Origin: Lactobacillaceae bacterium
GTDB lineage: Bacteria > Bacillota > Bacilli > Lactobacillales > Lactobacillaceae
Reading direction: 5' to 3'
DNA length: 64,000 nucleotides
NCBI GenBank assembly: GCA_031289615.1
Contig: JAITPD010000025.1
Location: forward strand, 1 to 64,000
Both the position numbers and the translations under genes were made by a program. A model generated the notes under the pieces. It was not told the DNA's origin, did not search any database, and saw nothing but the letters and a program-made list of their open reading frames with translations. Positions 30,781-40,841 of this stretch are shown here, one piece after another; position 1 is the stretch's first letter, and each line of letters opens with the position of its first letter.

Positions 30781-31524
30781 TTATGATTGCTGTTTAGGTG
30801 CCGTTGCCCACTCGTAATTAATCGAATCAATTAATGACTCTTTAACAGTGAAATTATCATTAATCTTCAACCAAGGTACCTGATTCGCATTTGCTGGAAT
30901 TGTTGAATTTTTGGGTTGCATTCCAACAATAAAAGTCAACGCTCTAATATCATTTTTTTCAATTTTTGTAACACTATTTTTAATCTCAAAGAGTTTACTT
31001 TCACCACCTTTAACTGGATTCCAATATGAAAAATCATCTTCCATAGGTGAACCATTCACTTTCTTGTTAATTGCTACATCATCCATAACCTCTTCGAAAT
31101 TATTAGTATGTGAGTTATATAGGTACGGTTTAGTAGATTCATTTGTACGTCCAATTACTGCAATCCAAATCGTACTATCAGTATTATTATTATGAATATC
31201 TAATTTTTTCCACTTATCAACAGCCGTTTCACTAGAAAAGACAAACTGATATGAGGCCTTATACTGGTAGTCCGACTTAAAATTCGGTTTCCAATTCTCA
31301 AATGAATTCAACCCACGTCCAGTAGTCGCTTTATCTTCTATAATTTCAGTTTTATACGTATCATTTCCAAAATTATATGCTCCGTCCTCATCAAGTACGC
31401 TATTATTATTTGTTTCTGAATGATTGGCCCTAGCAAGTTTCTGATTTAACATCAATACAGAAACTGAAATCAACAATAATACTGCTCCAAATCCAACAAC
31501 TCTTTTTGCAAATTTAATATTCAT
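30781..31524 (-). CDS. Exported or membrane-anchored protein of unknown function
   Basis: 247 residues with one N-terminal hydrophobic segment (FGAVLLLISVSVLML, about 12-26) after a basic start, then a hydrophilic Asn-rich extracytoplasmic domain without cysteines. Starts 12 bases after the neighbour's stop; third gene of the secreted-lipase operon. No recognised domain. Base composition is more AT-rich than the purine region. Confidence 0.75.
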   Translation of the reverse strand: MNIKFAKRVVGFGAVLLLISVSVLMLNQKLARANHSETNNNSVLDEDGAYNFGNDTYKTEIIEDKATTGRGLNSFENWKPNFKSDYQYKASYQFVFSSETAVDKWKKLDIHNNNTDSTIWIAVIGRTNESTKPYLYNSHTNNFEEVMDDVAINKKVNGSPMEDDFSYWNPVKGGESKLFEIKNSVTKIEKNDIRALTFIVGMQPKNSTIPANANQVPWLKINDNFTVKESLIDSINYEWATAPKQQS

Positions 31525-31535
31525 TCTTATTTCCT

Positions 31536-32087
31536 TTACTTTGACACTGTTGTAATTTTACAAGTGAAGTTATTTTTTACAACATCATAGTCAATATGCC
31601 CATTACGAACAAACATGAAAACTGGTTTAGTACCGTTAATATCAAATGATTTACGTACATCATCAAGATCATATTCAAGAGTCACATGATTGCTTATAGG
31701 GCTATTATACTTTGAAGAAAAACAATATGACCAAAAATTTTCCTCATATCCTGAATCATAATTACTTTTAACAATATAAGTATAATTTTTAGTAGCATGC
31801 TCAAATCCAGCGTTACACTGAAATGGAGGAATTGAACCACTCATGATTGAAAAATCCACATTTTCAGCTTTTACAGTTACATCAAAAATTATTTTTTTCA
31901 TGTTACTTGTAATTGTTTTAGTGTCCTTAGCAATAAAATAATCTCTAAATCCTGGATCGGGTATATTATGACATTCAAACGGAACTATCACTGTCTTAGT
32001 TGTATCAGCTTTAACAGCTCCTACACTCGAAAACAACGGGGTGATTATAAAAATAGCGGCAATCGTACTCTTTAGTATTTTATACAT
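31536..32087 (-). CDS. Small secreted four-cysteine protein of unknown function
   Basis: 183 residues from ATG 32087 (MYKILKSTIAAIFIITPLFS, signal peptide ending near VKA-DTT). An upstream ATG at 32099 is too close to the AAAGGA site. The mature part has just four cysteines (ECH, QCN, YCF, TCK), suggesting two disulfides. It starts 26 bases after the secreted lipase and probably acts with it; no known family recognised. Confidence 0.72.
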   Translation of the reverse strand: MYKILKSTIAAIFIITPLFSSVGAVKADTTKTVIVPFECHNIPDPGFRDYFIAKDTKTITSNMKKIIFDVTVKAENVDFSIMSGSIPPFQCNAGFEHATKNYTYIVKSNYDSGYEENFWSYCFSSKYNSPISNHVTLEYDLDDVRKSFDINGTKPVFMFVRNGHIDYDVVKNNFTCKITTVSK

Positions 32088-32112
32088 TCTAATTTCCATA
32101 TCCTTTATAAGT

Positions 32113-33663
32113 CTAATTTGTAATAAATTCAACTTTATATTTACTATCAACCTTCACGTAATCGATCCAAGCAATATAATTTGAACAAAGATGGTGAGCA
32201 ACGTTAGGCCCATCTTTACCAACAATAGGTAAGTATTCACCTAAATTATAAAAATCATTTGCTGGGATGGTTTGTATATTTTTATTTAATGCATCAAACC
32301 AATCTTCGCACTTATCTCCAGCCAAACGATTCCCAAGTTGTTGCAAATACATTGCAAGTGAAATACTCTCATACCTAGAAGTATTTCCATACGAAACCAA
32401 CATTCGTACTTTTGTATTGAAATCACTTTCATTAGGACTGATTTGTAGCATTCTTCCTAACATTTTGATAATTGCTTGTTTGTTAAGATTATCTACTTCA
32501 TTGAATGGTTTAAATATATTACTGATACTTGCTTGTTCGTATATTTTTACTAACCCGCCATTTTTAATTGCTCTAAAATCATTTATCAACGAATTTTGTA
32601 CAGAAACATAATTTCCATCATTTAAAATAAATTCATATTTTTTCCCAATATGACTATAACCCCAGCCGGACATTGGTGTTGTAGGTACAAAGTCATACGG
32701 GTTAATAATATCAAATATGTTATAGTAATCACTTAAATTTTGTCCTGAAAATTTATTTGCTAATTTCTTAAACTCATCTTTATAAAATCCTTGTGTCGGT
32801 GCAATTGCATATACTTGCAATTCGTCGGTTTTAAAAGCTTGGCTTGTAAAATATTTTCCGATTTGAAAAACCGTACCTAATGGCTTCAAAATATCATTAT
32901 CAAACATAAATCCTAAACACTCGGCTGTCCCTCCACCACGACTATGCCCCGCAACTAAAATTCTATTGTCAGGCTTTTGTTCAATTTTCGTTTCTCCACT
33001 ACAACTTTCCGAATTTGTATATTGCATACAATAACCTTTAAATTGTTCATGAACTTCATTAGCTAGATGATAAATATTGTCCTCCCAAACAAAATTGGTT
33101 GGATTATTAACATCTTTTCCTTTTTCAAATTGGAAATCACCATTCCATTCTTTACTAGTGGGTGTTCCACGTAAGATAATAATAAATGCATTTCCAGCGT
33201 AAGCATTACCATTTTTAGGAAGCTTCTTATGCGCAATTGTGAAAGCGATATTGGTTGCTGAATTAACCTTATCTGCATTACTTCGATCTGGTAGTTCATA
33301 ATTATAATTTTCAATGCCAATGTATCCAAGCTTAATCAAGTCATCCGTAGTCCATCCTTCTGCAGTATCACTATTATTGCTTCGAGAATATGTAGCTTGA
33401 CTTAAAACCGCTGCACTGTATGCTGTATCATCATTAAAAGTTTTCGACCCATTTATTAAATCCTCAAAGTCGCTAAAGCCTTTTGAACGAACTGCAATCT
33501 CTGTATTATGATTAAAATTATTCGATTGTTCTGTACTCAGAAACATTTTCTCTGGACGTACACTTAAAGAGTTTGCAAGATCATCCGCACAAACACCATT
33601 AACCCCCATAAAAACCTGAGTCAATAAAATACATACAACTAACTTAATCGTTCTTTTACCCAT
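32113..33663 (-). CDS. Secreted class 3 lipase-like hydrolase
   Basis: 516 residues. N-terminal signal peptide (IKLVVCILLTQVFMGVNG, cleavage near VCA-DD). Catalytic Ser241 in GHSRGGG; Asp in YDFVPTTP and His in GYSHIG follow. First gene of the operon; the start follows AAGGAAGTAAT. Esterase/lipase chemistry is expected from the fold, substrate unknown. Its long N- and C-terminal extensions around the lipase core are shared only with the paralogue at 29262-30707. Confidence 0.87.
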   Translation of the reverse strand: MGKRTIKLVVCILLTQVFMGVNGVCADDLANSLSVRPEKMFLSTEQSNNFNHNTEIAVRSKGFSDFEDLINGSKTFNDDTAYSAAVLSQATYSRSNNSDTAEGWTTDDLIKLGYIGIENYNYELPDRSNADKVNSATNIAFTIAHKKLPKNGNAYAGNAFIIILRGTPTSKEWNGDFQFEKGKDVNNPTNFVWEDNIYHLANEVHEQFKGYCMQYTNSESCSGETKIEQKPDNRILVAGHSRGGGTAECLGFMFDNDILKPLGTVFQIGKYFTSQAFKTDELQVYAIAPTQGFYKDEFKKLANKFSGQNLSDYYNIFDIINPYDFVPTTPMSGWGYSHIGKKYEFILNDGNYVSVQNSLINDFRAIKNGGLVKIYEQASISNIFKPFNEVDNLNKQAIIKMLGRMLQISPNESDFNTKVRMLVSYGNTSRYESISLAMYLQQLGNRLAGDKCEDWFDALNKNIQTIPANDFYNLGEYLPIVGKDGPNVAHHLCSNYIAWIDYVKVDSKYKVEFITN

Positions 33664-33969
33664 ATTACTTCCTTTCTTGCTACCCTTGATAGCATAAACA
33701 TAAGTATCAACACAGAATCACCCAAAATACAATGAACTTTCTAAGAAGAGATTATGACTTGCCCCGAACTCTTGATATGGTTGCATTTAAGCGTTATTAC
33801 TTTTAATAAGTTATCTTATTATTTTGAATTTATTACCAAAATACCACTTCTCAAAATCATAAAATCCATCTTTTTACAGTAAATCATGATTTTGAAAATC
33901 ATTTTAGACACCAAAAAACCGCCCTGGTCTCCCAAAACGGTTTTTAACTATGTGCTCGAACAACTATCA
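33664..33969. other. Gap between the lipase operon and the DUF402 gene
   Basis: AT-rich upstream region of the secreted-lipase operon. A 22-codon plus frame at 33731-33799 has no ribosome site. The terminator at 33912-33945 is the only clear feature. Confidence 0.5.
33912..33945. terminator. Terminator of the DUF402 gene
   Basis: AAAAAACCG, loop, CGGTTTTTAA, symmetrical, just beyond the stop of the DUF402 gene on minus. Confidence 0.7.
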
Positions 33970-34521
33970 TTAGCGATCAGTTCGATGCTTGATCTCCATG
34001 TAACGGCGATACCACAAATCAACGTATGCGTCTGAAAATGGTCCCTTTTTATTTTTGATCCAATCCACGAGAATTTTGACGTGCTCACTCAAGATGAAAT
34101 CTACATCTTCAGGATAATGCCATTTTTCGCTATGAGCTTGGTATTCGTCCGCATCAAGTAACCGCTTCTCACCATCCGGATAAACCTTAACATCCAAATC
34201 GTAATCAATGTACTTCAACGCTTCTTTATCTAAAACAAATGGGGTCGCCAAATTACAATAATAAGACACACCATTATCACGGATCATCGCGACGATGTTA
34301 AACCAGTATTTCCGATGAAAAAAAACAATTGCCGGCTCACGAGTAACCCAGCGCCGTCCGTCATCTTCAATCACAACTGTGTGATCGTTGATACCAATAA
34401 TTTCATTTTCACTGGTTTTTAGAACCATCGTTTCACGCCAAGTTCGGTGGAGACTACCATCGTGTTTGTAGCTTTTGATCGTTATATAGTCACCCTCACG
34501 AGGTAAACGACTATCTTGCAT
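33970..34521 (-). CDS. DUF402 protein, nucleoside tri/diphosphatase type
   Basis: 183 residues of the DUF402/YgaC family; a characterised staphylococcal member hydrolyses nucleoside tri- and diphosphates. Visible family segments: [16 protein letters not shown] near 18-33, [12 protein letters not shown] near 68-79, and [15 protein letters not shown] near 103-117 (acidic residues that bind metal in relatives). Single gene. Confidence 0.88.
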   Translation of the reverse strand: MQDSRLPREGDYITIKSYKHDGSLHRTWRETMVLKTSENEIIGINDHTVVIEDDGRRWVTREPAIVFFHRKYWFNIVAMIRDNGVSYYCNLATPFVLDKEALKYIDYDLDVKVYPDGEKRLLDADEYQAHSEKWHYPEDVDFILSEHVKILVDWIKNKKGPFSDAYVDLWYRRYMEIKHRTDR

Positions 34522-34591
34522 AACTTTCCTTCTTCTCGGCCCACGCCACGAACTTTTCTCTAAAATTATACCATGATTTTTGTCGTTTGAA

Positions 34592-35605
34592 TTATAAGGT
34601 TTTAAACTTTCTTTCTGCCCACCAACGCGTTGGGTAAAAAATCATCCGCAAAATCTGCCAACGTTCTGACAAATGTGCAGCCAACATTGAAATCAGCCAT
34701 GTTGCAACCAAAATGATAATCAACAAAGCAACGTAATTTGTTAGCCCGACTTTCATTAAGAGCGTTCGTAAAATTGATGTCACCGGCGAATGAACCAAAT
34801 AGATTACCAATGACCATTGCCCAGCCTTGATAAAATACTGATAACCTCTGCTAGTCTTTGCGTGCTGATACAAATAAATCACTCCATACAAACTAGCCAG
34901 CTTTGAAACAAAATTCAATTTACTAAACATATTCGTTTCAAACCATTGACCACCCAGATGCATTTGCCAAACAAAGCTAACAATCAACAAGATGACACTT
35001 AAGCCAAATAAAATTCGACTGTCTAGCAAACTAGGAACTTGTTTGAAGACATACCCGAGATAAAAACTGAGCGTCCACATCAATACCAACCTAGGCACCC
35101 ACGGCATTGCGACAAACAAGCTTATTCCAAACAAAATTGTATAAACCAACAGTTGTATTTTCCAGTTCAGGCGCAATAAATCCAACGCACCCACCAGCAC
35201 AAAAATCAAAAATAGAATCTCTAGAAACCACAGATAACCAATTGGATCCCAAAACATCAGTAATAGATTTGTCCACGAAATCATGTCGTGCACATTGCCA
35301 CCACCAAAATGTTGCAACGTGACGTAAATCACAGCAAAAATTACATATGGCACCAACAAATTGATGCCTTTATTCATAATCCGCTGGCGATACTGTTTTC
35401 CACTTGCGACAGGTTTATACAAATAGCCAGATAGAGCAAAAAAGACTGGCATGACAAACGTAAAGAGTAATCCCATTGCCAGATGAGTAAATCCATTGTA
35501 TTGTGCAAAGCTCCCCGTTTTATACATCCCCTCAATCACATGGACAATAACGACAAATAAAATTGTCACCCCTTTGGCAAAATCCAGCCATTCAATGCGT
35601 TTCAT
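34592..35605 (-). CDS. Acyltransferase family 3 membrane protein
   Basis: 337 residues, about ten hydrophobic segments, opening [22 protein letters not shown], the family signature with the catalytic His in the first segment. Such proteins O-acetylate cell-envelope polymers or small molecules; target not determinable. AGGAGAAAACC precedes the ATG; it starts 15 bases after the rarA stop, so is in one transcript with rarA. Confidence 0.87.
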   Translation of the reverse strand: MKRIEWLDFAKGVTILFVVIVHVIEGMYKTGSFAQYNGFTHLAMGLLFTFVMPVFFALSGYLYKPVASGKQYRQRIMNKGINLLVPYVIFAVIYVTLQHFGGGNVHDMISWTNLLLMFWDPIGYLWFLEILFLIFVLVGALDLLRLNWKIQLLVYTILFGISLFVAMPWVPRLVLMWTLSFYLGYVFKQVPSLLDSRILFGLSVILLIVSFVWQMHLGGQWFETNMFSKLNFVSKLASLYGVIYLYQHAKTSRGYQYFIKAGQWSLVIYLVHSPVTSILRTLLMKVGLTNYVALLIIILVATWLISMLAAHLSERWQILRMIFYPTRWWAERKFKTL

Positions 35606-35620
35606 GGTTTTCTCCTGTTG

Positions 35621-36907
35621 CTACTTTAAGCCATCCTTTTGGGCCTTGCGTAACTTATCATATTGTTCTTTATAACTTTGTTCAATTTTTGAATTACCCT
35701 TAGGTTGCCAATATTCCGTGCCAACCAACCGATCCGGCAAATATTGTTGCGCAATCCAATCACCTTGGAATTCGTGCGGATAAATATAGCCGACGCCATT
35801 CCCTAGCTTTTCAGCTCCAGAGTAATGCGAATCTTTAAGATGTGCTGGAACATCACCATTTCCACCTTTACGAACATCTGCAAGTGCTTGATCAATGGCT
35901 GTGTACGCAGAATTTGACTTTGGTGACAACGCCAACTCGATAACAGCATTGGCAATCGGAATCCGTGCTTCCGGAAAGCCAAGTTGTTCAGCCGCCTGAA
36001 TAGCTGTAATCGCACGGGCCGCTGCTGCAGGATTGGCCATTCCAATATCTTCATACGCAATCACACGCAACCGCCGCGCAATAATTGGCAAGTCGCCAGC
36101 TTCAATCAAACGCGCAACATAATGCAAAGCCGCATCAACATCGCTACCACGAATTGATTTTTGCAATGCTGAGATGACATTATAATGGCCATCACCGTCT
36201 TTATCCGCCGTCAATGCTTTGCGCTGAATGCTTTCTTCAACAATTGGCAAATCAATGTGAATCACGCCATCAGCATTTGGCTCCGTCGACTTAACTGCTA
36301 ACTCTAACCCGTTCAATGCAGCTCGCAGATCACCATTTGTCGCATACACCAATTGATTGCGAGCATCTGCATCTAGCTGAACATTATATTCTCCCAATCC
36401 ACGTTCCTGATCGGTCAAAGCGCGATCAATAGCAACCAGCATATCATCTTCATTTAATTGCTTGACTTCAAAGATTTGGGCCCGCGAACGAATGGCTGGA
36501 TTAATTGATAAATACGGATTTTCGGTCGTGGCACCAATCAACACAATTTGACCACTTTCCAAATGAGGCAACAAAAAATCCTGCTTAGTCTTATCAAGGC
36601 GGTGTATTTCGTCCAATAACAATACAACGGTGCCGGACATCTTTGCTTCGTCTGCCACAATTTGTAAATCTTTTTTACTATCTGTCGCAGCATTCAACAT
36701 GCGAAATGCGTACTTAGTCGAACCAGCAATCGCGCTCGCAATACTAGTTTTCCCAGTTCCCGGGGGGCCATACAAAATCATTGATGACAGCATCTTAGCC
36801 TTCACCATTCGATTAATAATTTTACCTTCGCCAACTAGATGCTGCTGCCCGACAACTTCTTCAATGTTACGGGGGCGCATCCGAAATGCCAGTGGTTGTT
36901 GTGCCAT
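35621..36907 (-). CDS. rarA: Replication-associated recombination protein A (RarA/MgsA)
   Basis: AAA+ ATPase acting at stalled replication forks. 428 residues: Walker A GPPGTGKT at 47-54, Walker B LLLDEIHRLDK, sensor GATTENP, then the C-terminal tetramerisation domain (SDVDAALHYVARLIEAGD). Full length. AAGGAGAATC before ATG. Confidence 0.97.
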   Translation of the reverse strand: MAQQPLAFRMRPRNIEEVVGQQHLVGEGKIINRMVKAKMLSSMILYGPPGTGKTSIASAIAGSTKYAFRMLNAATDSKKDLQIVADEAKMSGTVVLLLDEIHRLDKTKQDFLLPHLESGQIVLIGATTENPYLSINPAIRSRAQIFEVKQLNEDDMLVAIDRALTDQERGLGEYNVQLDADARNQLVYATNGDLRAALNGLELAVKSTEPNADGVIHIDLPIVEESIQRKALTADKDGDGHYNVISALQKSIRGSDVDAALHYVARLIEAGDLPIIARRLRVIAYEDIGMANPAAAARAITAIQAAEQLGFPEARIPIANAVIELALSPKSNSAYTAIDQALADVRKGGNGDVPAHLKDSHYSGAEKLGNGVGYIYPHEFQGDWIAQQYLPDRLVGTEYWQPKGNSKIEQSYKEQYDKLRKAQKDGLK

Positions 36908-36987
36908 CGTCTGATTCTCCTTTACTTTGTTTATGTTTTTTATGAATGTGGTTTAATTTGCTGAATTGTGCTTGATTATTAAACACT

Positions 36988-37031
36988 TTAGTCATTTTTA
37001 ATTTGCGTGGTGGCTTTCGATAAAATGACCA
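36988..37031 (+). repeat. Element B copy 4, both ends fused
   Basis: 44 bp: left end AGTCATTTTTAATTTGCGTG joined to the right end ATAAAATGACCA. The junction is at GCTTT, present in both arms, so the middle was lost between short direct repeats. It is still placed next to the R end of an A element. Confidence 0.8.
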
Positions 37032-37053
37032 AGGAGTGTTACCCTTCGTTTGA

Positions 37054-37213
37054 TCAGCGGAGCGATTCTGTCGTCGGATGACCAGCCCTTGCCGAATCAA
37101 GGCGAAAGCTTTTTCACGCGCGCTTTAGTGCCGTGAAATTGGCAAATTATTTTGCCATTCGCCGTGACTCGTGCAGGGCCATCCGAAACGTAAAGAATCT
37201 TTAGCGAAGCTGA
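37054..37213 (-). repeat. Element A copy 6, full length
   Basis: 160 bp, R end at left (TCAGCGGAGCGATTC), L end at right. Flanks GA/TC extend the outer stem. It is downstream of the prfC operon and upstream of rarA. Confidence 0.9.
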
Positions 37214-37338
37214 TCATTAAACAGCATAAGTTAATTATAGTATAAAAGGCTCAGACAGATTGCCTCAGCCTTCCAAATATTCTAAAATCACGTTTTAATT
37301 TTGTGTTTCACACAAAACCAGTCATCCATGCTCTGTTA

Positions 37339-37554
37339 TTACATGCCGATCAACGTTGCCAAGCCACTCACGAACACAAACGCAACGTAAGTACCAAACA
37401 ACCAGTGTAAAGCATTAAATAACTTGGGAAATGGACGTAAAACAGAATGCCCTGTCAGGTAAATTCCAGTTGGGACCCCAAAGACTAAGACTAGCGCAAA
37501 GCCAATCATTGCAACTGAATTCGATTGAGTAAACGTATTAATAAAAGCTACCAT
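37339..37554 (-). CDS. Small two-helix membrane protein coupled to prfC
   Basis: 71 residues with two hydrophobic segments (VAMIGFALVLVFGVPTGIYL and ALHWLFGTYVAFVFVSGL). The ATG overlaps the prfC stop (TAATG) with GGAGG 11 bases upstream, a strong sign of a real coupled gene. Function unknown. Confidence 0.8.
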   Translation of the reverse strand: MVAFINTFTQSNSVAMIGFALVLVFGVPTGIYLTGHSVLRPFPKLFNALHWLFGTYVAFVFVSGLATLIGM

Positions 37555-39125
37555 TATAATTTCGCCTCCAATTTCACATCAGGATACTTATCCGCAAACC
37601 AGCGTTCCGCAAACATATTTTCAAACAAGAAGACCGGATTTTCCGCACGATCACGCACCAACAAATTCCGGGATGAAGCCATCCGTGGATCCAGCTGTTC
37701 TTCGCTAATCCACCGCGCAATCTTTGGCCCCATTGGTTCAAGCACAACTTCACTGTTATACTCATTTTCCATCCGGAACTGGAACACTTCAAACTGCAAC
37801 TGTCCCACGGCTCCGAGAATATAATCTCCAGAATCCCACGCCGTATACATTTGAATCGTTCCCTCTTGCACCAGCTGTGTCACACCTTTATGGAACGACT
37901 TTTGCTTCAAGACGTTTTTGGCCCGCACATGCATAAATAATTCAGGCGTAAACGTTGGCAACTCTTCAAACTCAACTTTTTTCTTACCAGCATAAATGGT
38001 ATCGCCAATCTGGAAATTACCAGTGTCATAGACTCCGATAATGTCACCTGGCACGGCGTTTTCGACATTTTCACGCGAATCAGCCATGAATTGCGTCACA
38101 TTTGACAGACGAATTTTTTTGCCAGTCCGGTTCAACGTGACATCCATTCCTCGTTCGAATTCGCCAGAGACAATCCGGACAAACGCAATTCGATCACGAT
38201 GATTGGGATTCATATTGGCTTGAATCTTAAAGACAAATGCTGAAAACTCTGGATTTTCTGGCTCAACCTCAATTTCATCAACCGTCTTCTTTGCTGAAGG
38301 TGCAGGAGCATATTTCAAATATGTCTGCAAGAAAGTCTCAAGACCAAACCCTGCTAGGGCTGAACCGAAGAACACAGGAGTAAGCTCTCCCTTGAGCACC
38401 TTGTCTTCGCTAAACTGATTTCCAGCATCGCGAATTAATTCAACTTCATCCCGCGCCTCAGTCCAAACGCCATTGTCTTGCAACTCATTTGCCTCAGCTA
38501 AATCATTTCCAGTTTCATTCAAAGCTAGGAAGCGACCTTCTGGAGTCTTAGGCCGATAAACTTCGACGTTATTGTGGTACAAGTCAAACAATCCAGCCAA
38601 AACCTGTCCTGAACCAATTGGCCAGTTCATTGGGTATGCGCCAATTCCAAGCGTTGATTCCAACTCATCCACCAAATCCATGGCTGGACGTCCATCACGA
38701 TCTAACTTATTGAAAAATGTAAAGATTGGAATATGCCGTTCTTTAACAATTTCAAACAGCTTCTTTGTCTGTGGCTCGATTCCCTTTGCAGAATCAACGA
38801 CCATGATAACCGAATCCACGGCCATCAGTGTACGGTATGTGTCTTCCGAAAAATCTTCGTGGCCAGGAGTATCCAAAATATTAATGCGCTTTCCATCAAA
38901 ATCGAACTGCAAAACAGATGACGTCACAGAGATGCCACGCTTTTGTTCGATTTCCATCCAGTCAGACTTGGCAAAGTTTCCTTGCCGCCCTTTCACCGTT
39001 CCCGCTGACCGTACAACGCCACCTAGAAGCAACATCTGCTCCGTAATAGTCGTTTTTCCCGCATCAGGGTGAGAGATGATGGCAAATGTCCGCCGGGTCT
39101 TAATTTGTTCTTCTAAATTTGCCAT
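37554..39125 (-). CDS. prfC: Peptide chain release factor 3
   Basis: GTPase that recycles RF1/RF2 from the ribosome. 523 residues with G1 [13 protein letters not shown]3 [13 protein letters not shown] and G4 [10 protein letters not shown], followed by domain II and the RF3 C-terminal domain. Full length. First gene of a two-gene unit with the small membrane protein. Confidence 0.98.
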   Translation of the reverse strand: MANLEEQIKTRRTFAIISHPDAGKTTITEQMLLLGGVVRSAGTVKGRQGNFAKSDWMEIEQKRGISVTSSVLQFDFDGKRINILDTPGHEDFSEDTYRTLMAVDSVIMVVDSAKGIEPQTKKLFEIVKERHIPIFTFFNKLDRDGRPAMDLVDELESTLGIGAYPMNWPIGSGQVLAGLFDLYHNNVEVYRPKTPEGRFLALNETGNDLAEANELQDNGVWTEARDEVELIRDAGNQFSEDKVLKGELTPVFFGSALAGFGLETFLQTYLKYAPAPSAKKTVDEIEVEPENPEFSAFVFKIQANMNPNHRDRIAFVRIVSGEFERGMDVTLNRTGKKIRLSNVTQFMADSRENVENAVPGDIIGVYDTGNFQIGDTIYAGKKKVEFEELPTFTPELFMHVRAKNVLKQKSFHKGVTQLVQEGTIQMYTAWDSGDYILGAVGQLQFEVFQFRMENEYNSEVVLEPMGPKIARWISEEQLDPRMASSRNLLVRDRAENPVFLFENMFAERWFADKYPDVKLEAKL

Positions 39126-39453
39126 AATGTTACTTTCTTTTTATGAGTTTACGAATTCTTAATTATCTTTACGTTAAGTTTAACAAATTTCTTATCTCTT
39201 TATATCACATCTATGTAACAAAATAAAGCTAATTTACTTAATAAGAATGTTATTTTGGCCCCATTTGAAGACTAAAAATGAGAAGGATTTTGAAATCGAG
39301 GAATAAAATAACACTCTGTTACTTTCGGAAATATTCATTTCTTCACAAAGCCTATCAGAACGGGATTTTTGGTTTTCTAGCAAATGAAACTGATTTTTTA
39401 GATGATTTGATGAAAAAAATCATTTTTTGTAATTACATTGTAATATTGGCCGC
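39126..39453. other. AT-rich gap upstream of prfC
   Basis: No gene with a ribosome site. A 67-codon plus frame at 39278-39481 runs into the terminator below and is not convincing. Probably holds the prfC promoter, which I could not place with confidence. Confidence 0.5.
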
Positions 39454-39486
39454 AAAAAAACGACCAAATCGTCTAATTTGATCGTT
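39454..39486 (-). terminator. Terminator of the nucleoside hydrolase operon
   Basis: Minus strand AACGATCAAAT, loop, ATTTGGTCGTT followed by TTTTTG. Confidence 0.88.
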
Positions 39487-39517
39487 AATTCATGGAATAT
39501 TCAAAATTTTTAAGCAG

Positions 39518-39892
39518 TTACCCAATTAAATTTAGTTCTAAAATAATCGCCACTAGCAGAATAATGTTACGTGCATAAACAGTTAGCATCAATTTTTTAC
39601 CATCATTTGCAAATGCTCGCGGTACAAATAATGCGCTGATGAATTCTGCGAGGACTTGTGCAACTACGACTAAACTCACAATTACTTTACGTCTGGTTTC
39701 GTCTGGGCCGAGATCCAAATAAAAGAAAACTAGCGCAATCAACAATACTGTTCCAATTGGGGCAATCCACCATTTTAATACTTTTTGCTTTTGTTTAATT
39801 GCATCCGTCAACGATTTGTGCGCCAACCATGTTTCATACGAATAGATGACAAAGAACATGACAGTTGTAAGGCCAATGATTAATAATTGCAT
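39518..39892 (-). CDS. Four-helix membrane protein of unknown function
   Basis: 124 residues from ATG 39892 (MQLLIIGLTTVMFFVIYSYE) behind AAGGGAATAATC. About four hydrophobic segments, with a basic loop after the first (AIKQKQKVLKWW). Last gene of the VOC-nucleoside hydrolase operon; could be a membrane partner, but no family is recognised. Confidence 0.7.
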   Translation of the reverse strand: MQLLIIGLTTVMFFVIYSYETWLAHKSLTDAIKQKQKVLKWWIAPIGTVLLIALVFFYLDLGPDETRRKVIVSLVVVAQVLAEFISALFVPRAFANDGKKLMLTVYARNIILLVAIILELNLIG

Positions 39893-39938
39893 GATTATTC
39901 CCTTCCCTGTCAACTAAGTTTTAAATAGCAACTCTAGA

Positions 39939-40841
39939 CTACCCAAACTTGCGCAATGACCGCAACAACAACTCAACGAATCCATCATTGTCCATGCTAG
40001 TCAACAACGTCACATTCGCCGCCAAGTCATCATTAACGGTCATGTGCCCACGTTGAGGCCCATCTTCCAAGTCAATCGAAACATTTGCCAGATAGCCTTT
40101 AAACAATTCTGGCTTGATCAGATATGCCTGAACTTCTGGATCGTTTAGGACAACTGTTGCACCAAAATCTCCATAATGCTTCATCAATCTTGCAGCCACA
40201 TCACTAACCGGATTGCCTAATGACGCCATTTTTGTCACTGTCGAATTCGAAATCACACCTTGCTCAGTCAGATCACGCGTAATTAATGTGACCTTCACAC
40301 CGGAATTAACTACAATTTCTGCGGCTTCTGGATCAATCGAGAAATTATACTCAACTCCAGGCCGGCGATTCCACGCATCAATTCCGCCACCCATCACAAC
40401 AATTTCTGCAATCTTATCATGAACTTCCGGATGCTGTTGCAACAAAAGCGCCGTGTTTGTCAATGGACCTGATACAGCAATCGTCACCGGTTCCACACTT
40501 GTGCTCAACACTTGGGCCATCAATGACAGACCTGTAAACGAGCTCGCCTCAAAGTTTGGCGATGGAAAATCAGCGCCATCTAATCCAGTTGTCGTTCGCC
40601 AATTGTCAGCCAAAACAAGTGGTTCTACTAATGGCTTGCTAGCTCCTTGCGCCACTGGAATATCTTTGCACCCCAACAATGTCAAAGCTTTTAAAGCATT
40701 GTTCAAAACGTTTTTTGGCGTTTGATAAGCAACCGTCGTCACAACTGCTGCTAATTTGAGCTCTTCTCGATTCGCAATTGCCAACATTAATCCAAAGAAA
40801 TCTTCGTGTCCCGGATCAATATCCATTATGATTTTTTTCAT
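39939..40841 (-). CDS. Inosine-uridine preferring nucleoside hydrolase family
   Basis: Cleaves ribonucleosides to base and ribose. 300 residues. The calcium-binding motif DxDxGxDD is here DIDPGHED (residues 7-14): the third Asp is Glu13, an unusual change in a key metal-site residue. Other family parts (VVMGGGI, EYNFSIDPEAA) are intact. Overlaps the VOC gene by one base (TAATG). A perfect cre upstream suggests carbon-catabolite control. Confidence 0.9.
   Translation of the reverse strand: MKKIIMDIDPGHEDFFGLMLAIANREELKLAAVVTTVAYQTPKNVLNNALKALTLLGCKDIPVAQGASKPLVEPLVLADNWRTTTGLDGADFPSPNFEASSFTGLSLMAQVLSTSVEPVTIAVSGPLTNTALLLQQHPEVHDKIAEIVVMGGGIDAWNRRPGVEYNFSIDPEAAEIVVNSGVKVTLITRDLTEQGVISNSTVTKMASLGNPVSDVAARLMKHYGDFGATVVLNDPEVQAYLIKPELFKGYLANVSIDLEDGPQRGHMTVNDDLAANVTLLTSMDNDGFVELLLRSLRKFG

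Noticed and set aside
33731..33799. 22-codon plus frame (MNFLRRDYDLPRTL...)
   Set aside because: Looks somewhat protein-like but has no ribosome site or neighbours; could be a remnant, not enough to call.
39278..39481. 67-codon plus-strand frame upstream of prfC
   Set aside because: No ribosome site and it ends inside a terminator of the opposite strand.
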